37,655 bases of DNA from Prauserella endophytica (GCF_005146945.1 NZ_SWMS01000041.1:1-37655); one strand, 5' to 3'; counted from the first letter of the stretch, positions 8,404-17,540 are shown. Numbers and translations are program-made. The notes: generated from the letters alone by a model not told the origin.

Positions 8404-8488
8404 CGCAGTGAAGGCCACCTTCACTGCGTTGAACGCAGGCATGGTGGCCTTCACTGCGTTGGGCGCAGGCATGGTGGCCTTCACTGCA
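8404..8488. repeat. Array of three 25-bp palindromes at exact 30-bp period
   Basis: Copies lie at 8404-8428, 8434-8458 and 8464-8488, separated by TTGAA and TTGGG. The first is a perfect palindrome with centre CCA. The second and third carry the variant left arm GCAGGCATGG, which pairs poorly with the right arm; the third also lacks the final G. The array lies just beyond the der stop codon and upstream of the synthetase promoter region, so it probably ends der transcripts and separates the two units. Confidence 0.9.
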
Positions 8489-8496
8489 CAGGGGGC

Positions 8497-9915
8497 CTAC
8501 CGCGACTTCCTGGGCTTCTTCTCGCGCACGCGGACGTTGATCCGAACCGGACTGCCCTGGAAACCGAAGCGTTCCCGGAACTTCCGCTCGATGAAGCGGC
8601 GGTAGCCGGCCTCCAGAAAACCTGTGGTGAACAACACGAGCGTCGGCGGCCGGATCCCCGCCTGCGTCGCGAAGAGCACCTTCGGCTGCTTGCCGCCGCG
8701 CACCGGGGGCGGCGTGGCGGCCACGAGGTCGGAGAGCCAGCCGTTGAGCTGCCCGGTCGGCACGCGCTGGTCCCACGACGCGAGCGCCGTGCGCAGCGCG
8801 GGCGCCAGCTTGCGGACGGCGCGGCCCGTGAGCGCGGAGACGTTGACCCGCTCCGCCCACGGCACGCGGACCAGTCCCCGGTCCAGCTCGCGGTCGAGCT
8901 GGTGCCGCCGGTCCTCGTCCACGAGATCCCACTTGTTGAAGGCCAGTACCAGCGCGCGGCCCGCCTCGGCGACCAGCGTCACCACCCGCAGGTCCTGCTC
9001 GGACACCGGCTCGCTGGCGTCCAGCAGCACGATCACCACCTCGGCGGCGTCGATCGCGGTCCGCGTGCGCAGGGACGCGTAGTACTCCATGCCGCTCGCG
9101 GTCTGCACGCGCTTGCGCAGGCCCGCCGTGTCGACGAAGCGCCACAGCTGCCCGTCCAGCTCCACCAGCGAGTCGACGGGGTCGACGGTGGTGCCCGCGA
9201 CCGAGTCCACCACCGCGCGCTCCTCGCCGGTGAGCTTGTTGAGCAGGCTGGACTTGCCGACGTTGGGCTTGCCGACGAGCGCGACGCGGCGGGGTCCGCC
9301 CGCGACGCGGTCGGCGTCCCTCGGCGCCTCGGGCAGCGCGTTCACGATCGCGTCGAGCAGATCACCGGAGCTGCGGCCGTGCAGTGCGCTCACCGGATGC
9401 GGCTCGCCGAGCCCGAGCGACCACAGCGACGCGGTCTCCGCGAGCAGGCGCTCGTCGTCGACCTTGTTGGCCGCCAGCAGCACGGGCCGCTTCGAACGCC
9501 GCAGCACCTTCGCGACCGCCTCGTCGGTGGCCGTCGCGCCCACGGCGGCGTCGACGACGAGCAGCACGGCGTCCGAAGTGGACATCGCCAGCTCCGCCTG
9601 TGCCGCCACGGAGCCCCGGAGCCCGGTGGCGCCCGGCTCCCAGCCGCCGGTGTCGACGACGGTGAACCGGCGCCCGTTCCACAGCGCGTCGTAGGCGACG
9701 CGGTCGCGCGTCACGCCCGGCACGTCCTGCACGACGGCCTCGCGGCGGCCCAGGATCCGGTTCACCAGGGTGGACTTGCCCACGTTCGGCCTGCCCACCA
9801 CGGCCAGCACCGGCTGTGCGAGCTCGGCGTCGTCGTCGGGCTCTCCCTCGGCGCCCTCCGTGTCGGCGGCGAGGAACTCCGCCTCGTCGGACCAGGTGCC
9901 GTCTGCTTCGGTCAT
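8497..9915 (-). CDS. der: Ribosome biogenesis GTPase Der (EngA)
   Basis: The protein has 472 residues with two tandem GTPase domains, unique to this family. The first P-loop is GRPNVGKST (41-49); the second, GKPNVGKSS, lies near residue 215. Each is followed by a switch region (GVTRD and GTTVDP) and a G4 motif (ANKVD and NKWD). The C-terminal KH-like domain ends in a basic tail (REKKPRKSR). Der is essential for 50S subunit maturation. An acidic 35-residue N-terminal extension precedes the first domain, as is common in actinobacteria. The ATG overlaps the plsC stop in ATGA, so it is the last gene of the coupled cmk-plsC-der unit. Confidence 0.97.
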   Translation of the reverse strand: MTEADGTWSDEAEFLAADTEGAEGEPDDDAELAQPVLAVVGRPNVGKSTLVNRILGRREAVVQDVPGVTRDRVAYDALWNGRRFTVVDTGGWEPGATGLRGSVAAQAELAMSTSDAVLLVVDAAVGATATDEAVAKVLRRSKRPVLLAANKVDDERLLAETASLWSLGLGEPHPVSALHGRSSGDLLDAIVNALPEAPRDADRVAGGPRRVALVGKPNVGKSSLLNKLTGEERAVVDSVAGTTVDPVDSLVELDGQLWRFVDTAGLRKRVQTASGMEYYASLRTRTAIDAAEVVIVLLDASEPVSEQDLRVVTLVAEAGRALVLAFNKWDLVDEDRRHQLDRELDRGLVRVPWAERVNVSALTGRAVRKLAPALRTALASWDQRVPTGQLNGWLSDLVAATPPPVRGGKQPKVLFATQAGIRPPTLVLFTTGFLEAGYRRFIERKFRERFGFQGSPVRINVRVREKKPRKSR

Positions 9916-10556
9916 TGTCTCTGCTTCTCTTCTCGTTGCCGGTCAAGCTCTTCGACGAGGGCGGCGAGCGTCCCCCTGATGCGCTCGGTGCCCTCGGCCA
10001 GCGCGGCGCGTCCCCTGCCGACGTCCACTGTGAACGGTTCGCCGACGAGCACGTCCACCGTGGGCCGGAACCGTCGTCTGCCCGTGGGGTTGAGCGTCCC
10101 GCGCACCGCCACGGGCACCACGACCGCGCCCGACACCCGCACCAGCCACGCGGCGCCCTGCTGGGCCTGTGCCACGTCGCCCGCGCCCCGCGTGCCCTCG
10201 GGGAACACCCCCACGAGCCCGCCGTCGCGCAGCACTTCGGTCGCCGTGCGCAGCGCCTCCCGGTCCGGCACGCCGCGCTTCACCGGAACCTGCCCGATGC
10301 GGCGCAGACCCCAGCCCGCCGGGCCCGAGAACATCTCCTCCTTGACGAGGAACACCGAGCGCCTCGGCAACATTCCGAAGATGAGCTGCGGCTCGATCAT
10401 CGAGCTGTGGTTGGCGACCAGCACGACTGGGCCCGTGCGCGGCACGCGGGCGGCGCCGTGCACGCGGATCCGGTAGGCGGGCCGGTAGAGGTACCGGGCG
10501 ATCACCCTGCCCACGTCGTGCAGCCAGGGCGTCGCGCCCCGGGGGAGTCCGGTCAC
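9912..10556 (-). CDS. plsC: 1-acyl-sn-glycerol-3-phosphate acyltransferase-like protein
   Basis: The protein has 214 residues and belongs to the PlsC/LPLAT family, which transfers an acyl group to lysophosphatidic acid in membrane lipid synthesis. Block I reads NHSSMIEP (49-56). The usual catalytic dyad is H-x4-D, but here His50 is followed by Glu55 instead of Asp. The block III motif FPEGTR (118-123) is intact, as is a VPVKRG stretch. No strong membrane helix is visible; peripheral membrane binding is likely. It starts with GTG, overlaps the cmk stop (GTGA), and its own stop overlaps der (ATGA). This location between cmk and der is common in actinobacteria. The exact acyl acceptor is inferred from family only. 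Confidence 0.88.
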   Translation of the reverse strand: MTGLPRGATPWLHDVGRVIARYLYRPAYRIRVHGAARVPRTGPVVLVANHSSMIEPQLIFGMLPRRSVFLVKEEMFSGPAGWGLRRIGQVPVKRGVPDREALRTATEVLRDGGLVGVFPEGTRGAGDVAQAQQGAAWLVRVSGAVVVPVAVRGTLNPTGRRRFRPTVDVLVGEPFTVDVGRGRAALAEGTERIRGTLAALVEELDRQREEKQRQ

Positions 10557-11278
10557 CGGCTGGCCTCCGCGAACTCGCCGCCGAGCAGGCCCCTCCTGCT
10601 GGCCAGCTCGCTCAGCGCCGTGATCACCTGCTCGATCGACAGCTCGGAGGTGTCGAACACCACGGCGTCCTCCGCCGCGCGCAGGGGCGAGACGGTCCTG
10701 GTGGAGTCGAGCTGGTCCCGGCGCTCCACCGACGCCCGCGCGTGCTCGGGCGTCGAGTCCCTGCCCGCGGCGGAGTCCTGCGCGCTGCGCCGCGCGGCCC
10801 TCACCTCGGCCGACGCGGTGAGGAAGACCTTGAGCGGGGCCCCGGGCGCCACGACGGTGCCGATGTCGCGGCCGTCGACCACGATGCCGCCCACCGAGCC
10901 CAGCACGGCCTCGATGATCTCCCGCTGCCCGGCGACGAGCACCTGCCGCACCTCGGGGACGGCCGAGACGGGCGACACGGCCACGTTGACCCGCTCGGTG
11001 CGGATCTCCTCGCCGACGTCCTCGCCGTTCAGCTGCGCGCGCGGATTGTCGGGGTCGGTTCCGACACCCACCTGTACCTGGCTGGTCAGCGCGGCGACGG
11101 CGGCGGCGTCGGTGGGATCGATGCCCGCGCGCAGCACCGCGAGGGTGACGACGCGGTACATCGCGCCCGTGTCGAGGTAGCCGGCGCCCAGCTTGGCGGC
11201 CAGCTTGCGCGCGACCGTGGTCTTGCCGGTTCCCGATGGGCCGTCCAGAGCGACCACGCCGCGTAGGGCTCCCGCCAC
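10553..11278 (-). CDS. cmk: Cytidylate kinase
   Basis: The protein has 241 residues and phosphorylates CMP and dCMP with ATP in pyrimidine nucleotide recycling. The P-loop GPSGTGKTT lies at residues 13-21, followed by YLDTGAMYR, the CMP-binding segment. VDGRDIGTVV and the LID region with RAARRSAQD and RRDQLDSTR are all in place. It starts with GTG at 11278, with GAGGGAG about nine bases upstream. It heads the coupled cmk-plsC-der cluster. In mycobacteria cmk directly follows rluB; here the mrp and antiporter genes lie in between. Confidence 0.96.
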   Translation of the reverse strand: MAGALRGVVALDGPSGTGKTTVARKLAAKLGAGYLDTGAMYRVVTLAVLRAGIDPTDAAAVAALTSQVQVGVGTDPDNPRAQLNGEDVGEEIRTERVNVAVSPVSAVPEVRQVLVAGQREIIEAVLGSVGGIVVDGRDIGTVVAPGAPLKVFLTASAEVRAARRSAQDSAAGRDSTPEHARASVERRDQLDSTRTVSPLRAAEDAVVFDTSELSIEQVITALSELASRRGLLGGEFAEASR

Positions 11279-11288
11279 CGACTGTTCT

Positions 11289-11317
11289 CCCTCGCTAATC
11301 GTCGTGCCTTGCGAGGG
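11289..11317 (-). terminator. Small hairpin between mrpG and cmk
   Basis: Arms CCCTCGC (11289-11295) and GCGAGGG (11311-11317) can form a seven-base stem. It lies 18 bases past the mrpG stop and overlaps the cmk leader, including its ribosome binding site. It might partly terminate the mrp transcript or hide the cmk ribosome binding site. No T-tract follows. Confidence 0.3.
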
Positions 11318-11334
11318 TCCATTCTGCCTTCCGG

Positions 11335-11676
11335 TCAGCCGCGCTCCGCACGCAGGCGCTCGTCCAGCTCGTCGGTGACCAGCGTGGACTTCTCGATGGC
11401 GCCGGTGTGGTAAGCGGTGCGGCCGAACAGCTGGGACAGCACGGGCGCGGTGATCACCTGGAACAGGCCGGCGAGCACGAGGCCCACCGCGTACCGCGGC
11501 TCCAGCCGCACGGCGGTGCCGGCGAGGATCAGCAGCAGGCCGAGCGTCTGCGGTTTGGTGGCCGCCTGCAGCCTGCTGGGCACGTCGGGCAGCCGCAGCA
11601 CGCCGTACGCGCCGATCAAGCAGAACAGCGCCCCAGAGAGCAGGAGCACCGCACAGATCCAGTCGCGCACGGTCAC
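11335..11676 (-). CDS. mrpG: Mrp cation/proton antiporter subunit G
   Basis: This 113-residue membrane protein has three hydrophobic segments (about 5-27, 42-60, 65-85) and the family signature GAYGVLRLPDVPSRLQAATK. A charged tail rich in Glu and Arg follows. MrpG is a small subunit of the multi-subunit Na+(or K+, Li+)/H+ antiporter. I chose the GTG at 11676, which overlaps the mrpF stop (GTGA) and has GGAGGAG at good spacing; the reading frame stays open further upstream, inside mrpF. It is the last gene of the seven-gene operon. Confidence 0.93.
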   Translation of the reverse strand: MTVRDWICAVLLLSGALFCLIGAYGVLRLPDVPSRLQAATKPQTLGLLLILAGTAVRLEPRYAVGLVLAGLFQVITAPVLSQLFGRTAYHTGAIEKSTLVTDELDERLRAERG

Positions 11677-11939
11677 CGGTACTCCTCCCTGCGCTCGACG
11701 AGGCGCACCACGGAGATCGAGCCGACGAACCCGAGCAGGGCCACGGCCACCAGCAGCGCGATGTAGATGCCGCGCAGCGACATCGCCATGCCCACGGAGG
11801 TCCCGGCCACGATGAGCACCACGAGCACGTCGATCGCGAGGATCCGGTCGAGCGTGCGCGGGCCGCGGACCAGCCGCAGCAGGATCAGCAGCCCGGCGAG
11901 GCCGAGCAGGCCGAAGGTGATCGCGAAGACGACGGTCAT
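11673..11939 (-). CDS. mrpF: Mrp cation/proton antiporter subunit F
   Basis: This 88-residue protein has three membrane segments and the family stretch RLVRGPRTLDRILAIDVL, containing the conserved Asp in the second helix. MrpF is required for assembly of the Mrp complex. The ATG at 11939 overlaps the mrpE stop (ATGA). The frame is open well upstream, but that part is a shadow of mrpE. The end of the gene overlaps the mrpG start. Confidence 0.93.
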   Translation of the reverse strand: MTVVFAITFGLLGLAGLLILLRLVRGPRTLDRILAIDVLVVLIVAGTSVGMAMSLRGIYIALLVAVALLGFVGSISVVRLVERREEYR

Positions 11940-12505
11940 TGGGACTCCATCCGGGTTCGGGCGCGGCGCCGCTGCTTGGCCTCCTCCGCACGGGACCGCG
12001 CCGTGCGGGCCTCCTCGGCGGAGCCGTACGCGTGCATGACCTTCACCTGCAGGTCGAGCGCGTCGTCGTGGATCTTGTCGCAGGACACGCGCGACTGGAC
12101 ACCGAGCGCGTAGACGTACCAGATCCGGTTGGTCCGGTCGATCTGCAGCACGAACCGTCCGGGGCCCAGCGAGAGCACGTTGGCCGCGGAGGCGATCACG
12201 TGGTCCACATCGGACAGCACGGGTACCGCCACGATCGCCGCCTTGACCTTGGAGCCGTGGCGGAACTCGTCGAACGCGAGCCGCACCGCCGACTGCACCA
12301 GGTCCCACACGACGTACACGGCCAGGCCCACCAGGCGCAGCGGACGGCTGAAGATGTTCCACCGGTGCACCGGCAGCGGGAAGAACAGCAGCACCGCGAA
12401 CGCGAGCAGCACTCCGAAGATCGCGGTGCTCGCATCCAGCGAGCCCCAGAGCATCAGCCACACCAGTACGAGCCAGACCAGCAGCGAGGGCGAGATCCTG
12501 CGCAT
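11936..12505 (-). CDS. mrpE: Mrp cation/proton antiporter subunit E
   Basis: The protein has 189 residues. Two or three N-terminal membrane segments (about 8-50 and 60-80) precede a cytoplasmic domain with NVLSLGPGRFVLQIDR and the HAYGSAEEA segment. The basic C-terminal tail (RSRAEEAKQRRRARTR) makes it a little longer than classical MrpE (about 160). The start is the ATG at 12505, which shares one base with the mrpD stop (TGATG); a TTG one codon upstream is less likely. MrpE is a structural subunit of the Mrp antiporter. Confidence 0.92.
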   Translation of the reverse strand: MRRISPSLLVWLVLVWLMLWGSLDASTAIFGVLLAFAVLLFFPLPVHRWNIFSRPLRLVGLAVYVVWDLVQSAVRLAFDEFRHGSKVKAAIVAVPVLSDVDHVIASAANVLSLGPGRFVLQIDRTNRIWYVYALGVQSRVSCDKIHDDALDLQVKVMHAYGSAEEARTARSRAEEAKQRRRARTRMESQ

Positions 12506-14040
12506 CAATCACCACCCGCCTCGCCCAGCACGGCGGTCCGGTAGGCGCCGCCGTCGAGCAGGTCCGCGGCCGCGCGCTCGCTCATGTCCGCCAGCGGACC
12601 CGCGAACACGGCGATCAGCACGCTGACCGCCACCAGCCCTCCGGTGGCCACGAGCATGCCCTTCGACGTCGAGCCGGTGCCCACCGTCACCTCGTCGGTC
12701 GGATCTGGATCGGGATGCGGCTCGCCGACCTTGCCCCAGAACGCGCCCACCCAGATCTTGGTCACCGCGAAGAGCGTCAGCAGGCTCGTCAGCACGGCCG
12801 CCGCGGTGACGGCGTAGGCCGCGGGGGTCCCCACGGCCGCGCCCGCCTGCAGCAGCGCGATCTTGGCGACGAACCCCGAGAACGGCGGGATGCCGGCGAG
12901 ACTCAGCGCTGGCAGTGCGAACAACACCGCCACCAGCGGGTACGCCTTGGCCACACCGGACATCGCGTGCAGCGACACGGTTCCGGTGTGCCGCGTGATC
13001 AGACCGCTGGTGAGGAACAGCGCCGCCTGCACCGTGATGTGGTGCACCACGTACAGGATCACGCCCGCCAGGCCGATCACGGTGAACAGCGCCAGGCCGA
13101 ACAGCATGTAGCCGATGTGGCTGACGAGCAGGAAGGACAGCATCCGGTTGAGGTCGTTCTGCGCGATCGCGCCGAGCACGCCGACGATCATCGTCAGCAG
13201 CGCGACGACCAGCAGCACCGTCCAGCTCTCGTCGTGGATGAACACCAGCGTCTGGGTGCGGATCAGCGCGTACACACCCACCTTGGTGAGCAGGCCCGCG
13301 AACACCGCGGTGATCGGCGCCGGGGCGGTCGGGTAGCTGTCCGGGAGCCAGAAGTGCAGCGGCACGAGCGCGGCCTTGATCCCGAACACCACGACCATGA
13401 GCAGCCCGAGGCTCGTCTGCACTCCGGGGTCGAGCTCGCCGATCTTCTCCGGCAGCGCCGCGAGGTTCACGGTGCCCGTCGCCGCGTACACCAGCGCGAT
13501 CATGGTGATGAACAGCAGCGACGACGTGAGGCTCACGATCACGTACGTCATGCTGGCCCGCACGCGCTCAGCCGTGGTGCGCCGCGTGATCAGCACGTAC
13601 GACGAGGCCAGCATGATCTCGAAGGCGACGAAGAGGTTGAACAGATCGCCGGTGAGGTAGGCCAGCGAGACACCCGTGCACAGCATCAGGTACATCGGGT
13701 GGAACGCGGTGGACGCGGTCTGCCTGCCGTAGTCGGTGATGCGCTGGCCGATCGAGAAGATCAGCACGGCGAGCGTCACCAGCGCCGAGGTCAGCAGCAG
13801 CAGCGCGGCGAGCCGGTCGGCGACCAGCGTGATCCCGAACGGCGCCGCGTAGCCGCCGAGCTGCAGCACGACGGGGCCGTGCTTGTCGGCCTCCGCGAGC
13901 AGCGCGCCGGCGATCACCGCGATGGCGGTGAGCACGGTGGCGCCGATCAGCCGCTGCATGCGAGGCGAGCGCATCACGATCAGCGACAGTGCGGCGGCGA
14001 GCAGAGGCAGCAGCACCGGCAATGCGACGAGGACGGTCAC
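12505..14040 (-). CDS. mrpD: Mrp cation/proton antiporter subunit D
   Basis: The protein has 511 residues and about 14 membrane helices, related to complex I subunits NuoM/N. The proton-path residues typical of this family are present: Glu141 in FEIMLASSYVL, Lys222 in GIKAALVPLHFWLP, and Lys253 in LLTKVGVYALIRTQ. It works with MrpA as the ion-translocating core. It starts with GTG and overlaps mrpC (GTGA) upstream and mrpE (TGATG) downstream. Confidence 0.96.
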   Translation of the reverse strand: MTVLVALPVLLPLLAAALSLIVMRSPRMQRLIGATVLTAIAVIAGALLAEADKHGPVVLQLGGYAAPFGITLVADRLAALLLLTSALVTLAVLIFSIGQRITDYGRQTASTAFHPMYLMLCTGVSLAYLTGDLFNLFVAFEIMLASSYVLITRRTTAERVRASMTYVIVSLTSSLLFITMIALVYAATGTVNLAALPEKIGELDPGVQTSLGLLMVVVFGIKAALVPLHFWLPDSYPTAPAPITAVFAGLLTKVGVYALIRTQTLVFIHDESWTVLLVVALLTMIVGVLGAIAQNDLNRMLSFLLVSHIGYMLFGLALFTVIGLAGVILYVVHHITVQAALFLTSGLITRHTGTVSLHAMSGVAKAYPLVAVLFALPALSLAGIPPFSGFVAKIALLQAGAAVGTPAAYAVTAAAVLTSLLTLFAVTKIWVGAFWGKVGEPHPDPDPTDEVTVGTGSTSKGMLVATGGLVAVSVLIAVFAGPLADMSERAAADLLDGGAYRTAVLGEAGGD

Positions 14041-14495
14041 CTCGGCACCTCCTCACTCGCCTCGGGGGCCTCGAACCCGGCGACCGCCTCCGCGGGCTCG
14101 GTGTCGGGCTCGTCGGACTCGTCCATGCCCTCGCGCCGCCGTTCCGCCTCGCGGATCCGCCGGTCCTCGACGTCGTCCTGCACCTCGTCGTGGCCGAGCA
14201 GCGCCCACGAGCGGTACGCCAGTGCCAGCAGGAACGTGGTGAGCGCGAAGGTGATGACGATGGCGGTGAGCGCGAGGGCCTGCGGCAGCGGGTCGACCAT
14301 CGCCTCGATCAGCGCGGAGCCCGCGAACACCGGCTCCCCCGGCGGGCCGCCCGCGACCTGGAGGAACAGGTTCGCGCCGTGGCCGAGGATCACGATGCCG
14401 AGGATCACGCGCATCAGGGAACGCTGCATGAGGAGGTAGAAGCCGACCGTGTAGAGCCCCGCGAGCACCACGGCCATGGTGATGTTCACGGTCAC
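14037..14495 (-). CDS. mrpC: Mrp cation/proton antiporter subunit C
   Basis: The protein has 152 residues. The first 105 form three membrane helices of the NuoK/MrpC type (GIVILGHGANLFLQ and DPLPQALALTAIVITFALTT). A 45-residue acidic tail follows (DESDEPDTEPAEAVAG), an extension seen in some actinobacterial members. The GTG at 14495 overlaps the mrpB stop in GTGA and has a strong GGAGGTGG ribosome binding site. Confidence 0.95.
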   Translation of the reverse strand: MTVNITMAVVLAGLYTVGFYLLMQRSLMRVILGIVILGHGANLFLQVAGGPPGEPVFAGSALIEAMVDPLPQALALTAIVITFALTTFLLALAYRSWALLGHDEVQDDVEDRRIREAERRREGMDESDEPDTEPAEAVAGFEAPEASEEVPR

Positions 14496-15070
14496 GTGCG
14501 CTCCACCTCCTCGCGCTCGAGCGTCTCGTCGTCGAGCCCGGGTCCGCCCAGCTCCGTGCCCGCACCGACCGTGCGGAGCAGGTCGATGACGACGCCGACG
14601 ATCAGCAGGTACACCCCGATGTCGAGGAACAGGTTGGTGGTGAACTTCAGCTCGCCGAGCACTGGCAGGGAGAGCTTCCAGATCGCCGAGGACAGCACGG
14701 GCTGGCCTACCAGTGCGGGCACGAGCGCCGTGAGCACCGCGATGCTGAGCCCGCTGCCGATCACCACCGGCGGCCTGATCCGGACGGTCGCGGCGAGTTC
14801 CGCGCTGCCACCGGCCACGTACCGCAGCACGAACGCCAGCCCGGCGACGAGCCCGCCGCTGAACCCGCCGCCCGCGTCGTGGTGCCCGGCGAAGAGCAGG
14901 TACACCGACACCATCAGCACGGTCGGGAAGACGATGCGGGCGCAGACCTCGAGCAGCAGCGAGCGCGGCCAGGTGTTGCAGTTGTGCTCGGCCATCAGCC
15001 ACCGGTCGCGCGGCCGGTCCCACTCCGCCCACGGCACCCGCTCGAGTTCGCGGTCCGGTTCGGTGCTCAC
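14492..15070 (-). CDS. mrpB: Mrp cation/proton antiporter subunit B
   Basis: The protein has 192 residues. After a charged 40-residue N-terminus come four membrane segments with the MrpB signature (FAGHHDAGGGFSGGLVAGLAF). A charged tail closes the protein. It is encoded separately from MrpA, although MrpA carries a related C-terminal region. The GTG start overlaps the mrpA stop (GTGA); the frame is open far upstream inside mrpA, but that stretch has no membrane-protein character. Confidence 0.94.
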   Translation of the reverse strand: MSTEPDRELERVPWAEWDRPRDRWLMAEHNCNTWPRSLLLEVCARIVFPTVLMVSVYLLFAGHHDAGGGFSGGLVAGLAFVLRYVAGGSAELAATVRIRPPVVIGSGLSIAVLTALVPALVGQPVLSSAIWKLSLPVLGELKFTTNLFLDIGVYLLIVGVVIDLLRTVGAGTELGGPGLDDETLEREEVERT

Positions 15071-17409
15071 TGCTTCACCTCCGTCCGTTCGCTTCCGGCG
15101 TCCTCGGGCACGTAGCCGCCGGATGGCCGCTGTCGCGCGCGGGCGAGGATCAGGCTCGCCGCGCCCGTCGCCGCGATGGCGAGCACCGCGATCTCGCCGA
15201 TCGTGTCGAAGGCGCGGAAGTCGACGATGATCGCGTTGACGACGTTGGTGGCGCCCGTCGCACTCTCGGCGTTCTCGGCGTAGAACCGGCTCGCCTCGGG
15301 CATGCCCTGCCGGCTCCCGGAGAAGAGCACCGCCAGCACGGCGACGAACGTGCCGGCCACGGCCGCGAGTCCGGCCTTGACCCAGCGGGCCCTGGGGAAG
15401 TACGGCCGGCCGTCGACGAAGCGCGGCGGGAACCGCCGGATCACGAAGACGAACACCACGAGGGTGAGCGATTCGACGAGGAACTGTGCCAGCGCGAGGT
15501 CGGCGCCACCGTCCACGATGAACAGCGCGCCGATGCCGTAGCCGACCACGCCGGTGAGGAGCACGGCGGTGAGCCGCCGCCGCGCGAGCACCACCGTGCC
15601 GGCCGCCACGAGCACCAGTGCCGCGAGCGGCACCTGCAGCAGCGAGTCCCACGCGCGCAGGTCCACGGGTGTCTCGATGCCCGAAAGCAGCCCCGCCCCG
15701 GGCACGGCGACCATCGTCACGAGGATCACGCCGAGATAGATGGGCAGCGAACCCGCCTGCAGGCGCCCGGTCACGGACTGGGCGAGCGCGACGAGACCGT
15801 CCACGCTGGCCTGGTAGCCGCGCTGGGCGTGCAGCGGCCCCGGGACCCAGCCCGCGAGCCTCGGCGCGAGCGCCGTACGGTGCAGCAGGTAACCGGCGAT
15901 GATGATCGCGATGCTCAGCAGCAACGGCAGCTTGAAGCCGTGCCAGAGCCCGAGGTGGTAGTCGGGCGGATTCGCCGAGTAGGCGTCGGCGTACCCGGCG
16001 AGCAGCGGCTCCACCAGCCCGGGCACGAACGCGAGCACGAGGCCCGCGACCGCCGGGATGCCGACGATCGTGGTCATCACGGTGCCCGACGGTGGGGCCT
16101 CGGTGGGCGCGACCGTCGGCCGGGCGCCGAACGCGCCCACCAGGAACCGCAGGCTGTAGGCCACGGTGAACACCGAGCCGAGCACCACGCCCGCGAGCAG
16201 CAGCAAGTCCTTCGGCTCGCCGTGGAGCAGGCCTTCGATGGCCGCCTCCTTGCCGACGAAGCCGAGCAGCGGCGGGAATCCGGCCATGGACAGCACGGCG
16301 AGCGTCGCGAACACCGTCAGCGCGGGCCAGCGCGCGCCGAGCCCGGACAGCTCGCGGATGTCGCGGGTGCCGGTGCGCTTGTCGATGATGCCGACGGTGA
16401 GGAACAGCGCCGACTTGAACAGCCCGTGGGCGAGCACCAGCGTCACGTCCGCGAGCGCCGCGATCCACGTGCCCGCGCCGACGAGCACCATCAGGAAGCC
16501 GAGCTGGCTGATGGTGCCGTACGCCAGCAACGTCTTGAGGTCGTGCTGCCGCAGCGCGCGGAAGCCGCCCAGCACCATCGTCCAGAGCCCGAGCACCACG
16601 ATCGGCAACCACCAGGCCGGCAGGTCCGAGAAGCCGGGGGCGAACCGCGCGACGAGGTAGACACCGGCCTTCACCATCGCGGCCGCGTGCAGGTACGCGC
16701 TCACCGGCGTCGGCGCCACCATCGCGCCGGGCAGCCAGGGGTGGAAGGGCACCTGCGCGGACTTGGTGAACGCGCCGAGCAGGATCAGCAGCACCGCCGC
16801 CGTCACCACTCCGCCGCCCGGCGGGTTCGCGATGATCTCCGAGATGCGGGTGGTTCCGGCCGCCGTGGCGAGCAGGAGCAGGCCCAGCAGCATCGCCAGA
16901 CCGCCGAGGCTCGTCACGAGCAGCGCCTGGGTCGCCGACTTGCGCAGCTTCCTGGTGAGGCCCTCCCCGCCGACCAGCAGGAAGGAGCACACCGTGGTGA
17001 GCTCCCAGAAGATGTACAGCGAGATGACGTCGTCGGCGAGAACGAGGCCGAGCATGGAGCCCGCGAACAGCACCAGCAGTGACGAGTCGCGGCTGACGGC
17101 TCGGTCGCCCGGCTTGGCGTAGCACGCGTAGTAACACAGCACCAGCGCGCCGATGCCCGACACGAGCACGATCATCAGCAACGCGAGCTCGTCGAAGCGC
17201 GTGGTGAACTCCAGACCGATGTTCGGGGCCCACGCGAACGTTTCCACCGGGTGTCGCTCGGCCAGTGCGCCGCTCGCCCGGCTCAGCGCGAAGACGAGCG
17301 TCGCCGCGGGGGCCAGCGCACCGACGACGAACGCGGCCCTCCCCCACCGGCGCGCGATCAACGGCAGGAACGCCGCGAGCACGAAATGGGCCGCTATGGC
17401 CGTCAGCAC
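15067..17409 (-). CDS. mrpA: Mrp cation/proton antiporter subunit A
   Basis: The protein has 780 residues with about 20 membrane segments and resembles NuoL. Key residues are Glu136 (FWELTTVCSFLLVG), Lys216 (FTKSAQVPFHPWLP) and Lys247 (MVKAGVYLVAR). The C-terminal 180 residues contain the MrpA/MbhE-like region (LTGVVGYGIGALFIVDGGAD), which helps form the sodium path. It pairs with MrpD to exchange cytoplasmic Na+ (or other monovalent cations) for protons, supporting growth at high salt or high pH. The GTG start has GGGAGGGG upstream. This is the first gene of the operon and is divergent from the TrkA-C gene. Confidence 0.96.
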   Translation of the reverse strand: MLTAIAAHFVLAAFLPLIARRWGRAAFVVGALAPAATLVFALSRASGALAERHPVETFAWAPNIGLEFTTRFDELALLMIVLVSGIGALVLCYYACYAKPGDRAVSRDSSLLVLFAGSMLGLVLADDVISLYIFWELTTVCSFLLVGGEGLTRKLRKSATQALLVTSLGGLAMLLGLLLLATAAGTTRISEIIANPPGGGVVTAAVLLILLGAFTKSAQVPFHPWLPGAMVAPTPVSAYLHAAAMVKAGVYLVARFAPGFSDLPAWWLPIVVLGLWTMVLGGFRALRQHDLKTLLAYGTISQLGFLMVLVGAGTWIAALADVTLVLAHGLFKSALFLTVGIIDKRTGTRDIRELSGLGARWPALTVFATLAVLSMAGFPPLLGFVGKEAAIEGLLHGEPKDLLLLAGVVLGSVFTVAYSLRFLVGAFGARPTVAPTEAPPSGTVMTTIVGIPAVAGLVLAFVPGLVEPLLAGYADAYSANPPDYHLGLWHGFKLPLLLSIAIIIAGYLLHRTALAPRLAGWVPGPLHAQRGYQASVDGLVALAQSVTGRLQAGSLPIYLGVILVTMVAVPGAGLLSGIETPVDLRAWDSLLQVPLAALVLVAAGTVVLARRRLTAVLLTGVVGYGIGALFIVDGGADLALAQFLVESLTLVVFVFVIRRFPPRFVDGRPYFPRARWVKAGLAAVAGTFVAVLAVLFSGSRQGMPEASRFYAENAESATGATNVVNAIIVDFRAFDTIGEIAVLAIAATGAASLILARARQRPSGGYVPEDAGSERTEVKQ

Positions 17410-17449
17410 CCGGTCTCACCCCTCCCTGCTAGCCACCCGACAGGTCCTG

Positions 17450-17455
17450 ATCGTA
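17450..17455 (-). promoter_or_regulatory. Candidate -10 element for the mrp operon
   Basis: TACGAT on the minus strand lies 40 bases before the mrpA start. It would give a leader of about 35 bases that includes the GGGAGGGG ribosome binding site. The -35 region is not clear. The 144-base gap between mrpA and the TrkA-C gene holds both divergent promoters. Confidence 0.35.
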
Positions 17456-17540
17456 CGGACCCCCCTGAACGGCCCGCGCGTTGACCGAAATGGACAGTCC
17501 AGCCAAACCGGTCGGGAGCTGTTTCGAGTGCCGAATGGGT

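Noticed and set aside
8404-8488. CRISPR array or coding repeat
   Set aside because: The linkers are only five bases and nearly constant, so they cannot be spacers, and there are no cas genes. The frame that runs through is an accident of the 30-base period.
12715-14439. Plus-strand frame opposite mrpD and mrpC rich in His, Gln and Arg
   Set aside because: It is antisense to the clear antiporter subunits and has no recognisable domain or ribosome binding site.
14492-17419. 975-codon minus-strand frame that ends as mrpB
   Set aside because: The part upstream of 15070 is out of frame with mrpA and rich in Arg and Gly without membrane character. Only the last 192 codons are the real mrpB.
17481-17486. 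TTGACC as -35 element for the TrkA-C gene
   Set aside because: It lies more than 50 bases from the -10 hexamer at 17541, far from the required 16-19.
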